64,000 nucleotides of DNA from Polytrichum commune. Taxonomy: Eukaryota; Streptophyta; Polytrichopsida; Polytrichales; Polytrichaceae. Below, piece by piece: positions 44,901-55,191 of this stretch; positions within the stretch are counted from its first letter, which is position 1, and each line of letters opens with the position of its first letter. The DNA lies in the NCBI GenBank assembly GCA_950295325.1, contig OX485803.1:34487554-34551553 (forward strand). The letters are read 5' to 3'. The position numbers were made by a program, and so were the translations under genes. A model generated the notes under the pieces. That model was not told where the DNA came from and searched no databases. It saw only the letters and a program-made list of their open reading frames with translations.

Positions 44901-47900
44901 CTAAGAAGTAGACTTTGTCAAAAGACCCCCTTCGAGGATGAGTTTGACTTCGTTGAAGCTAAATGTCGGGGCGTGAATGAACAAATTCACTTCCGCATCC
45001 AAATTAGAAACCTTGATGAAAATGTAATACAAATGCTTACAATTCAAATAAGAATTTCGTTTGCGGCTGAACTTGGAAATCATATCCAAGAAAAATGCGC
45101 AGTTGCACTCTGGAAGAGAACTGACTGTCACTTGGTAGATCGGTGGTTGGGGTTCTAATTTGGACTGCAGTGTGATAATGCAACCAAATCCCGGTTGAGG
45201 GATCATAGTTAACTTCATAACGGTACCATGCATAGCTTCAGCAGAGGCCACCATCTGCCTCTGCTTTGCCGAAGGTGCGCTACTGGATCGCCGAACAAGC
45301 TTGGACAATCTTGTCGGAGGGATCATGTCGGGGTTTTCTGGAACACGGATTCCAGACATATCCAGCGGGGGAGCAGAGTTGGTGAAGAGTTGAGTCGGTG
45401 TGATGCGCTCCTTTGGTGGGAGTTGAAAACCTGCGTTCTCAAGGGCGAAGATATCCGAGCGGGTGAGGTTGGTACCAATCTTCACGGGCCAGATTGGGGG
45501 AATAGGAGGCTTCTGGTCATGAGCAGAGAACGGCATGACCCATTTCCGACGAGGGCCCTTCACGCAACGCTCAATGTCGTCGGGGCAAAAGACAAAGTCC
45601 GTGCGCTTCATAGATTGGAGTTTGTAATGATGCCACATACCGGTGTAGGTCGGCGCAGGGACGCTCTTATTATTAGTGACGATTCTTGCGGTGCACTTCT
45701 TCTTCGTGCCCGCATGATTAGCCCAACAAGACTTCCCAGACGTATAGGGTATGCGGGCAATATGCCAAAGAGAGACATCTACTTTGGTTTCTTGCACGGC
45801 AGTGACACGCTGGAAACCAAGTCCTGCAGGTGAAGGCACTTGAACCTCTTGTACAGAGGGGGAAGACTCCTCAATGATAGTGGGTAGTGTTTCTGGTTGA
45901 GATCGAGTGACACGCTTACCGGGGGGAGGGCGAGAGAAGTTCACGGTATCGGGGCGGTGGGTCTCGCCATCATCACCAATTGGAGTGTCTGATCTTCGCT
46001 TCTGCGATCCAAACACCTCGGCGCCCTCAAGGTGTGGATCGCGAGTGCAAAATTCTTCCCCACCGGACATGTCAAGCAAGACCTTCTGCAACACTGTGGG
46101 GTCGCCAGTACGCTGAGCTCGACGTTGAGCACCCCTGAGCTTTAGTTCTTCTTTGCTTGGACCATCTCCGCCAATTCCACCTTTAAGGAACTGGTAGTAT
46201 GCAACAACTTGTAAGAAGGCGCGAATGTAGTCGTCAACCGTAGCCACGTATAGATCTCCACCCTTGTTGCCGGAGGCTTGAAGCCATTTGTTGTGGACGG
46301 ACTCCGCAAGATTGCACGACGGCATCTCGGCCAATTGGTCTTGGGTTAAAACCTTTTCCTGATTGGAGAAATCAAGTATTAATATAAATGTACAGAGAGA
46401 GGAAATCGAATCCAAGAAAAACCAATAATGAATTATGAAGGAGATGTACCAGTTCCATGAAACCACCCCATTGAAGGTAGCGGAAGTGCCAAAAAGCAAG
46501 CCAGAGCTGAAGATGCTTGAGACCGTCCTCACTTGTACAATTCGATGACGCCCACCAAGCCTTGATAGCTAGGTACCTAGTCTCAGCCTCTTCCATAGAT
46601 GACGCATTTCGATATTGAAGGCAAAGATGTCTATGTTGGTCTTGTAACTCATGCTTTATATACGATTTCGTATGTTTTTCGAGCGATTGTTTCCAATGGA
46701 AAAAACAAGTGCGCTCACGACCCTCCATTGGAACTTTGGGATCCCCCGAACCATATACAATGCGAACAGCGTTCCAATTGGCTTGGGCACTGTCCGCCAT
46801 GAAGCCTATAAAGTTTGGATGTGGGATACCGTGTCGGGCCATGACGTGGTTGAGGTTCTGCCAGAAGAGAACTTGGGCATCCTTATCCTCCGATTGGAAA
46901 TCACAACATGAAATGGTCATGACCCGTTGATAAGTCCCATCGTACACATGAGCGGCCATGGTGGTCCACCCTTTGACCCGCTTCACGTGATCGGACATCA
47001 TCCACGCGTTCTCCAGGTCCCCACCCGGTTGCATCCGACGAACCAAATCCACTCCACTTCCAGGACCAACCTCCGACATCTTGAAGACGAACACCTTGTC
47101 TGTATCGTCACCTTGTCCTGGGAATTGGTTCCGTTGGACGTAGGCCCAATTGCTAACGCCTCGGAGCTTTGCGATGCCATCCATAACACCAAACCTCCGC
47201 AAATATTTGAAAGAGGTAACCTTAGAGCGAAGGTTTGGGGAATTCAACTCTCTACAGCTCTCAAAAACAGGTTCAAGCTCTTTTAAAGAGAAGAGACGGT
47301 GTGTGTCATTATCGCCAGAAAGGAGAAACTCACCAACAATGTCCTTGCTAGCTTCAAGGACGATCTTGCTGTGGGTGGCTTGAGGCGTACGTTCAACGTG
47401 CTCCTCAAGAAGTGCATTGATACGCTTCCGACTGTCTCTGCAGTCTCCAACCTTCACTGGATGTTGATGAGAACCGAGATGAATGCAGGCTCTTTGGGAT
47501 GACTCCTTCCCATGGACGTAGAAGATTTTGGCCTCGCATAGTGCAATGCATTTGGGAGGCTCTTTACAGATCCTGCAGACAAGAGTAGATCCGGATGGCA
47601 CAATGCCAGAGAGACGGAAAGGATCTTTAGTGAAACCTTCAAATTCTGTGTCATTGACCTTAGAGGTACGATGGGCGCGTTGAAGGTAATCACAACTCGG
47701 GTTTTGGCATTGGAGATGGCCAACACAGGTAGAGGAACGAAATGCAAGGCCAACGTCGTTTGTAATGTTGGTGGTTTGAGTCTTAGTCCAAACATGGCCA
47801 TCATATTGCTTGTCCATGCCGTCCAACGACTTGGCCCTGGTTTGAGATGAAGAGACTTCTGCTGCAGGGAGGACAAATAACTGGGTGCCATCGAAACGAG

Positions 47901-48573
47901 GGGGAAGGTGATTAACTTCTTGGATTTTGATTTTATCGTAATCTATTTTCTTGAGGACGTTCTTACTACCGGGCATAGAGCCAAGACGACGAAGACATTG
48001 AACAATAGTTTGAGGAGGTTTAGACGTAGGGACCGAAGGAGTTGAAGGGACAGAGCTAGATGGAGAAGGCGTTATGTAGGATGCAAAGGGAAACAAATGA
48101 GGGGAATCATGGACAGCAACCTTATACACTGGTACATCTTCACTCGAAGAATCAGACAAGTCTATAACGTTGTCTACACCAGGCTCGGTCTTGACGCTTA
48201 TTACGGGGGGTGTGCTAAAGGCAACAGTGGATGATCGAAGAGGAGGAAGGATTTCTGTTGACACTTCCATCTGAGAATCTGGCCAGCCACAAACCCTATA
48301 CTTTCCCGCGCCAAGCTCCCACACTACATTGCCATTGTCAGTTATCTTGGAGGTCTCATGGAAGGTATGAACGAGCAATCCAGTATCAGGATGGTAGATC
48401 TCACGCTCTACCCATATTGTACTAGCTTTCAAAGAGAACCTAATGCTAAGATGAAGCTCCGAGACAACAACAATACCTTGTGCACCAATGGGGAATATAA
48501 TAGGGACCCCGATGCCATGTGAACGAAGTTCGGCCATCTCAGAGACGGGAGGAAGAATTGAGGTGGAAGCCAT
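44901..48573 (-). CDS. Mutator-like transposase with SWIM zinc finger, 1,193 aa, two exons
   Basis: Exons 46450-48573 and 44901-46358 join at a GT-AG intron in phase 0 (FMEL then EKVLTQD). ATG 48573 begins MASTSILPPVSEMAEL; the frame is open upstream, but this is the first ATG. Residues about 283-378 are a Cys/His cluster (CVGHLQCQNPSC; CRICKEPPKC; HLGSHQHP) in the place where Mutator proteins carry a WRKY/GCM1-type finger. The DDE-like core has D545 in YDGTYQRVM and D594 in GFMADSAQANWNAV, then C623/H626 in RTCFFHW; a third acidic residue is likely near 661-664 (EEAE). A SWIM finger C1126-x-C1128 ... C1148-x-H1150 closes the protein. V127-K-T-E130 fits a SUMO site and V136-IDLSDSSSED a SUMO-interaction motif. 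Residues 1-100 form an extra, possibly beta-rich domain. No internal stop is seen, so it may be active. Confidence 0.85.
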
Positions 48574-48892
48574 GAAGGCAGAGAAAGCAAACGTGAAGGA
48601 ACAAAGATGCAAAGATGCATAGAGAAGGAGAATGGTGATGACGATGAAGTTATAAACAAATACGCATGAATATCAGGAAGGAGACAAAACTGTCAGGCAT
48701 CCTAAAAAAAGATACCCCTAATTACAAAGATGGTTGTCAGATAGTAAAACGCGCCTCCCATCGGGAGGTATTGCAATTATATACTGAGAAGAATGCGATT
48801 GCTCACTTTCTTTCCAATGTGTGAGTTTGATGTGGTGAGGTTGTGGAAAGGAAATAGAGCGAATAGGTCTGAATTGCGGGAGGGTTGAACAC
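48574..48892. promoter_or_regulatory. Divergent promoter region
   Basis: This 319-bp gap separates the transposase ATG (minus) from the ATG of the basic-protein exons (plus). TATATA at 48778-48783 lies 110 bp before the plus-strand ATG. A weaker TTTATAAC on the minus strand lies near 48650. A small stem CCTCCC/GGGAGG is at 48754-48769. Sharing the region could co-express the two genes. Confidence 0.5.
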
Positions 48893-49841
48893 ATGAAGGA
48901 AATAGGCAATTCACAACCTCCGACAACGGAACCATCTAAGAAAAAGAAGAGGAGGCGATCGTCTACACATTACACTGATAAGAAGAGAAAGACAGTGAGG
49001 ACACAAAAGTCACAGGCAAGGAAAGCGCCAATTGAGGGCCGTGGGACGCCCGAGGATTTGAGCCAAAGCATAAAGGACCTGCGGAAACCTTCGTGGAGGT
49101 TAGACTGTGGGATTCGGCCTTTTCATTTATCACCGATTGTAGAAGAGGCGGACGGAAGTAAAGCGCAACCAATGGCAGAAGTGGAGGAGTTGGGAAACGA
49201 CAGCATCCAAGAGGACTCACGCGAAGAGACAAACTCTACAAGTGTCGTACGTATTCTTCGGGTTCTCCATATATTCAGTTGTTTGAGCACATAATGAAAA
49301 TGGTAGAACATATTCAACTGTGAAACAACTTTTCTTTTAGATATTATGGTTTGTCATCATTGTTATAAACATTGTTTTATCTTAAATATAGAAAGAGGGG
49401 GGGAGTGGAGATAGTGGAAATATCTATGAAGAAGACAACAAGGAGGTAGCACAACAAATTGAGAAGGCGTTAGAAGAGCGAGAACCGATGTCGGGACAAC
49501 CAACGATTCAAGCAAGAGAAAAAATGAAGGCGTCCAAGAGGAAAGCGGCAAAGGAAGATCTGAAATCAAATTTGTTGGGAGGCCGCGAAAGAGCTGAAGG
49601 AGGAGACCCATGCGCAGAAACCCTAAGTGTGGATGTTGTGACCCCTGCTTCAAGATTTCTGCGAAGCAAGGCGGGCGGAACACAACAAACATCAAGGCGA
49701 GGGCGTGGCCGCGGGAGAGGAATGGCGCAAGTAAACCTCGGAGATTCGAGAAGCACTCCAATATCGCCGACAGAGGACGGGACCTCGGAAGATAGTGGCG
49801 CCAATATAGGGGCTTCAGTGGAGGGCATACTCCAAATTCTG
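48893..49841 (+). CDS. Basic nuclear-type protein, two exons; possible N-terminus of the ParB-like gene
   Basis: Exons 48893-49246 and 49392-49841 join by GT-AG in phase 0, giving 268 residues before a further donor (CTG then GTAAGG at 49842). The N-terminus has a strong nuclear signal (SKKKKRRRSS; DKKRKTVRTQK). The middle is acidic and Ser/Thr-rich, followed by REKMKASKRKAAKED and an Arg/Gly patch (RRGRGRGRG), which suit nucleic-acid binding. The next consensus acceptor in the same phase is at 55188/55189, after the whole palindrome array; joining there would add these 268 residues to the ParB/methyltransferase-like protein, for about 1,383 aa. If not spliced, the frame stops at 49911-49913. 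Both readings are open. Confidence 0.55.
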
Positions 49842-51769
49842 GTAAGGTGTCGGGATCTCGGCCAAGCTATGTTCGCCAACGTTTTTGCTTTCTATCACCT
49901 TGATTTCTCATAGTATTTGGAATATCAGCTTGACTTGCTTTCGGCCTTGTCTTGATTTGGGTTTAGGAACATGTTAGGAAAGGTATGTTTGTGCTTGAAA
50001 AATCAAAAGGTTATGTGCACATCATGTTGCTCTCGGCCTTGTCTCGTTTTGTGTAGTGCACAAGAACGAGCTAGGGCAAGAGGCCTCGGATCCGAGGCCT
50101 CATATTTGTGTAAGTTTGAGTATGTGAGAGGTAGGGTTTTGAGGGAGGTGAGGTTCTTGATTTCTCAACCTAATAGAATGTCAACTTTCTTGCTTTCTTG
50201 ATTCCTTGCTCTCGGCCATTTCTTCTATTGTGTAGTGCATAAGTGGGAGCCATAGGAAGAGGCCTCGGATCCGAGGCCTCTTATTTGTGGGTAGGTTTGT
50301 GCTTGAAAAATCAAAATGTTATGTGCACATCAATTGCTCTCGCCCTTGTCTTGTTTTGTGTAGTGCATAAGAAGGAGCTAGGGGAAGAGGCCTCGGATCC
50401 GAGGCCTCTTATTTGTGTAAGTTTGAGTATGTGAGAGGTAGGGTTTTGAGAGAGGTGAGGTTCTTGATTTCTCAAACTAATGGAATGTCAACTTTCTTGC
50501 TTTCTTGATTCCTTGCTCTTGGCCATTTCTTCTATTGTGTAGTGCATAAGTGGGAGCCATAGGAAGAGGCCTCGGATCCGAGGCCTCTTATTTGTGGGTA
50601 GGTTTGTGCTTGAAAAATCAAAATGTTATGTGCACATCAATTGCTCTCGGCCTTGTCTTGTTTTGTGTAGTGCATAAGAAGGAGCTAGGGGAAGAGGCCT
50701 CGGATCCGAGGCCTCTTATTTGTGTAAGTTTGAGTATGTGAGAGGTAGGGTTTTGAGAGAGGTGAGGTTCTTGATTTCTCAAACTAATGGAATGTCAACT
50801 TTCTTGCTTTCTTGATTCCTTGCTCTCGGCCATTTCTTCTATTGTGTAGTGCATAAGTGGGAGCCATAGGAAGAGGCCTCGGATCCGAGGCCTCTTATTT
50901 GTGGGTAGGTTTGTGCTTGAAAAATCAAAATGTTTTGTCCACATCGATTGCTCTCGGCCTTGTCTCGTTTTGTGTAGTGCATAAGAAGGAGCTAGGGGAA
51001 GAGGCCTCGGATCCGAGGCCTCTCGGCCGAGGCCACTTGAGGTTTTTTGATTCAAAGTATAACTTGTATGAATGAGGCACTTTGCTTGTTTTTGAGGATG
51101 TAAACTAGTTTGTGAATGAGGCCTCGGATCCGAGGCCTCTTTTATGTGTTCCAAAACAAGTGTAGAGAAGAGGCACTTTGGTTGGTTTTGAGTATGTAAA
51201 CTAGTTTGTGAATGAGGCCTCGGATCCGAGGCCTCTTTTATGTGTTCCAAAACAAGTGTACGGAAGAGGCACTTTGGTTGGTTTTGAGTATGTAAACTAG
51301 TTTGTGTGTAAGGCCTCGGATCCGAGGCCTCTCGGCCGAGGCCACTTGAGGTTTTTTGATTCAAAGTATAACTTGTATGAATGAGGCACTTTGCTTGTTT
51401 TTGAGGATGTAAACTAGTTTGTGAATGAGGCCTCGGATCCGAGGCCTCTTTTATGTGTTCCAAAACATGTGTACGGATGAGGCACTTTGGTTTGTTTTGA
51501 GTATGTAAACTAGTTTGTGAATGAGGCCTCGGATCCGAGGCCTCTCTTATGTGTTCCAAAACAAGTGTACGGAAGAGGCACTTTGGTTGGTTTTGAGTAT
51601 GTAAACTAGTTTGTGTGTAAGGCCTCGGATCCGAGGCCTCTCGGCCGAGGCCACTTGAGGTTTTTTGATTCAACGTATAGCTTGTATGAATGAGGCACTT
51701 TGCTTGTTTTTGAGTATGTAAACTAGTTTGAAAATGAGGCCTCGGATCCGAGGCCTCCTTTTAGTGCCC

Positions 51770-51965
51770 TCGATCAGCAGTCCCCAGGGAGTGGCTCCCG
51801 GGACTCCGAATGTTCAAACAGGCATAACTTCCTTGATTTTTGCCCAAATGGGGCAAGTGAGGTGTCCATCGGCATCTACATTTCACGTAGATGACGATAG
51901 AGTGGTTGATTGTTAGATTCGGAGACCACACGTGGAAGATATGGAGGTCTGAAGCTGCCGGGGGG
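51770..51965 (+). repeat. Inserted dispersed-repeat fragment in the array, copy 1
   Basis: It begins CAGCAGTCCCCAGGGAGTGG, contains AAACAGGCATAACTTCCTTG, GGGGCAAGTGAGG and CCATCGGCATCTAC, and ends in a G run. It matches 3165-3350 of the window and copy 2 at 52252-52455. Confidence 0.8.
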
Positions 51966-52251
51966 GGGAAATGTGTTTTGTTAAGTGCATATGTAGAAGC
52001 TAGGAGAAGAGGCCTCGGATCCGAGGCCTCTTTTATGTGTTCCAAAACTAGTGTACGGATGAGGCACTATGGTTGGTTTGGAGTACGTAAATTACTTTGT
52101 GTGTGAGCCCTCGGATCCCAGGCCTCTCAGCCGAGGCCACTTGAGGTTTTTTGATTCAACGTATAGCTTGTATGAATGAGGCACTTTGCTTGTTTTTGAG
52201 TATGTACACTAGTTTGAAAATGAGGCCTCGGATCCGAGGCCTCCTTTTAGT

Positions 52252-52455
52252 GCCCTCGATCAGCAGTCCCCTGGGAGTGGCTCCCGGGACTGCGAATGTT
52301 TAAACAGGCATAACTTCCTTGATTTTTGCCCAAATGGGGCAAGTGAGGTGTCCATCGGCATCTACATTTCACGTAGATGACGATAGAGTGGTTGATTGTT
52401 AGATTTGGAGACCACACGTGGAAGATATGGAGGTCTGAAGCTGCGGGGGGGGGGG
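52252..52455 (+). repeat. Inserted dispersed-repeat fragment in the array, copy 2
   Basis: Almost identical to copy 1 and set about 487 bp downstream together with its flanking palindromes, so insertion came first and the array segment was duplicated afterwards. Confidence 0.8.
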
Positions 52456-53884
52456 AAATGTGTTTTGTTAAGTGCATAAGTAGGAGCTTTGGGAAGAGGC
52501 CTCGGATCCGAGGCCTCTTTTTTGTGTCAAGGTTTGTGCTTGAAAAATCAAAATGTTAGGTTCATTTTTGAATTCTCTCGGCCATTTTCTGTAGTATGTA
52601 TTTCATAAGGAGGGGCATTCGGAAGAGGCCTCGGATCCGAGGCCTCATTTTTGTGTCAAGGTATGTGCTTGAAAAATGAAAATCTTATGTTCATTTTTGA
52701 ATGCTCTTGGCCTTCTTGTTTTGGGTAGTGCATAAGTAGGTACTTTGTGAAGAGGCCTCGGATCCGAGGCCTCATTTTTGTGTCAAGGTATGTGCTTGAA
52801 AAATGAAAATCTTATGTTCATTTTTGAATGCTCTTGGCCTTCTTGTTTTGGGTAGTGCATAAGTAGGTACTTTGTGAAGAGGCCTCGGATCCGAGGCCTC
52901 ATTTTTGTGTCAAGGTATGTGCTTGAAAAATGAAAATCTCATGTTCATTTTTGAATGCTCTTGGCCTTCTTGTTTTGGGTAGTGAATAAGTATGTGTTTT
53001 GGGAAGAGGCCTCGGATCCGAGGCCTCATGTTTGAGTCAATTTTATTTAAGAAAAATCAAAATGTTATGTTCGTGTAAGATTACTCTCGGCCTTCTTGTT
53101 TTGGGTACTACATGAGTAGGAGGTTTGTGAAGAGGCCTCGGATCCGAGGCCTCTTGTTTGTGTAAGTTTGAGTATGTGAGAGGTAGGGTTTTGAGAGAGG
53201 TGAGGTTCTTGATTTCTCAAACTAATGGAATGTCAACTTTCTTGCTTTCTTGATTCCTTGCTATCGGCCATTTCTTCTATTGTGTAGTGCATAAGTGGGA
53301 GCCATAGGAAGAGGCCTCGGATCCGAGGCCTCTTATTTGTGGGTAGGTTTGTGCTTGAAAAATCAAAATGTTATGTGCACATCAATTGCTCTCGGCCTTG
53401 TCTTGTTTTGTGTAGTGCATAAGAAGCAGCTAGGGGAAGAGGCCTCGGATCCGAGGCCTCATATTTGTGTAAGTTTGAGTATGTGAGAGGTAGGGTTTTG
53501 AGAGAGGCGAGGTTCTTGATTTCTCAAACTAATGGAATGTCAACTTTCTTGCTTTCTTGATTCCTTGCTATCGGCCATTTCTTCTATTGTGTAGTGCATA
53601 AGTGGGAGCCATAGGAAGAGGCCTCGGATCCGAGGCCTCTTATTTGTGGGTAGGTTTGTGCTTGAAAAATCAAAATGTTATGTGCACATCAATTGCTCTC
53701 GGTCTTGTCTTGTTTTCTGTAGTGCATAAGAACCAGCTAGGGGAAGAGGCCTCGGATCCGAAGCCTCCTATTTGTGTAAGTTTGAGTATGTGAAAGGTAG
53801 GGTTTTGAGAGAGGTGAGGTTCTTGATTTCTCAAACTAATAGAATGTGAACTTTCCTGCTTTTTTGGTTCCTTGCTCTCTGCCT

Positions 53885-54345
53885 TGTGCCCCACGGGTGA
53901 ACACCCGTGGGCCATGTAACAGGTAACTTGGGTAGGATTTAGCATCATCACGGGGAGATGTCTCCATGTCAAATATTTTTAAAAATTATGATTTTTTTTC
54001 TCTATATTCATAACTATTGATTATATCTTTTGTATATTTTTTTGAAATTTTTTGTCATCTTCATTTTTTCTAGTAATTGTTTTAGTTGAATTCTGCGTCA
54101 TTCTAGGTAGAAATGGTATGTTTTCTAGAAAAATATGGTCATCAAATTTGGTCATGATATTTTACTCCGTAATAGATATCATGTATATCTACGTCCCAAA
54201 AAAACTTGAGAAAATTTTGACCCATTTTGGTGATGCAACTTGGCAATGGAGTGACCTCCCCTGGAACATCATCAAATGTGAACCTCACGGGTGAACACCC
54301 GTGAGCCATGTAACAAGTAAATTGGTTAGGTTTTAAAATCATCAA
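53885..54345. repeat. Insert in the array bounded by direct repeats with an 18-bp hairpin
   Basis: CACGGGTGAACACCCGTG near 53891 and 54287 starts two ~60-bp direct repeats that continue GCCATGTAACA, GTAA, TTGG and ATCATCA. Between them is AT-rich, palindrome-free DNA (about 335 bp). The 8-bp stem CACGGGTG/CACCCGTG with a 2-bp loop is distinct from the main palindrome. It could be a small insertion or a tandem duplication. Confidence 0.75.
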
Positions 54346-55191
54346 GGAGGGGCATTTGGAAGAGGCCTCGGATCCGAGGCCTCATTTTTGAGTCAGGTTG
54401 TGTGCTTGAAAAATGAAAATGTTAGGTTCATTTTTTAATTCTCTCGGCCATTTTCTGTAGTATGTATTTCATAAGGAGGGGCATTCGGAAGAGGCCTCGG
54501 ATCCGAGGCCTCATTTTTGTGTCAAGGTATGTGCTTGAAAAGTTAAAATGTTATGTTCATTTTTGAATGCGCTTGGCCCTCTTGTTTTGGGTAGTGCATA
54601 AGTAGGTACTTTGTGAAGAGGCCTCGGATCCGAGGCCTCATTTTTGTGTCAAGGTATGTGCTTGAAAAATGAAAATCTTATGTTCATTTTCGAATCCTTT
54701 CGGCCTTCTTGTTTTGGGAAGTGAATAAGTATGTGTTTTGGGAAGAGGCCTCGGATCCGAGGCCTCATGTTTGTGTCAATTTTATGCTAGAAAAATCAAA
54801 ATGTTATGTTCGTGTAAGATTGCTCTCGGCCTTCTTGTTTTGGGTACTACATGAGTAGGAGGTTTGTGAAGAGGCCTCGGATCCGAGGCCTCATTTTGGA
54901 GACAATGTATGTGCTTGAAAAGTCAAACTGCTATGTTCACATAAGATTTCTCTCGGCCTTTTTCTTTTGGGTAGTGCATAAGGAGGAGGTAGGAAAAGAG
55001 GCCTCGGATCCGAGGCCTCTCATTCGTAGGTAGGTTAGTGCTAGAGTTGAGCACTTGACTTAGCATTCGGCCATTTCCATTTGTAGTTTGCTCTCGGCCT
55101 TGTATTGTTTTTGTGAGGATTTGTTTCTTTATAGTTACGAAGTTATTGACTTTTCTTTGTGAAATTCTCATTTTCTCCATGTTCTTAGGAT

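Larger units (their letters stand above)
50081..55020. repeat. Array of ~32 copies of a 22-bp palindrome in diverged spacer units
   Basis: The palindrome has the 20-bp core AGGCCTCGGATCCGAGGCCT with G added 5' and C added 3'. It starts near 50082, 50261, 50389, 50568, 50695 and so on to 55000. I count about 32 copies; one near 53747 has a single change and one more, near 52108, is degenerate. Spacers fall into three types: a 307-bp unit with two palindromes (128 + 179 bp), a block with steps of 96 or 117 bp (51.0-51.75 kb), and a 126-128-bp type (52.5-53.15 and 54.4-55.0 kb). Spacers differ between types, but the palindrome hardly varies, which implies selection or conversion focused on it. 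Each copy has two symmetric CpG sites around GGATCC. In several units a second palindrome, CTCGGCCGAG, follows. It lies between donor 49842 and acceptor 55188. Confidence 0.95.

Noticed and set aside
45228-45833. 201-residue plus-strand frame
   Set aside because: Shadow of the second transposase exon; the minus frame carries the SWIM finger and joins cleanly to exon 1.
50795-51673. 292-aa minus-strand open frame with ~32-residue repeats (EASDPRPHSQTSLHTQ type)
   Set aside because: It follows from palindrome steps of 96 and 117 bp, both multiples of three. The repeat units outside this block break the frame, and no promoter or start context supports it.
50081-55020. Palindrome array as a CRISPR-like array
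   Set aside because: Spacers are 75-160 bp, related to one another and not unique, the genome is a plant nucleus, and no cas genes are present.
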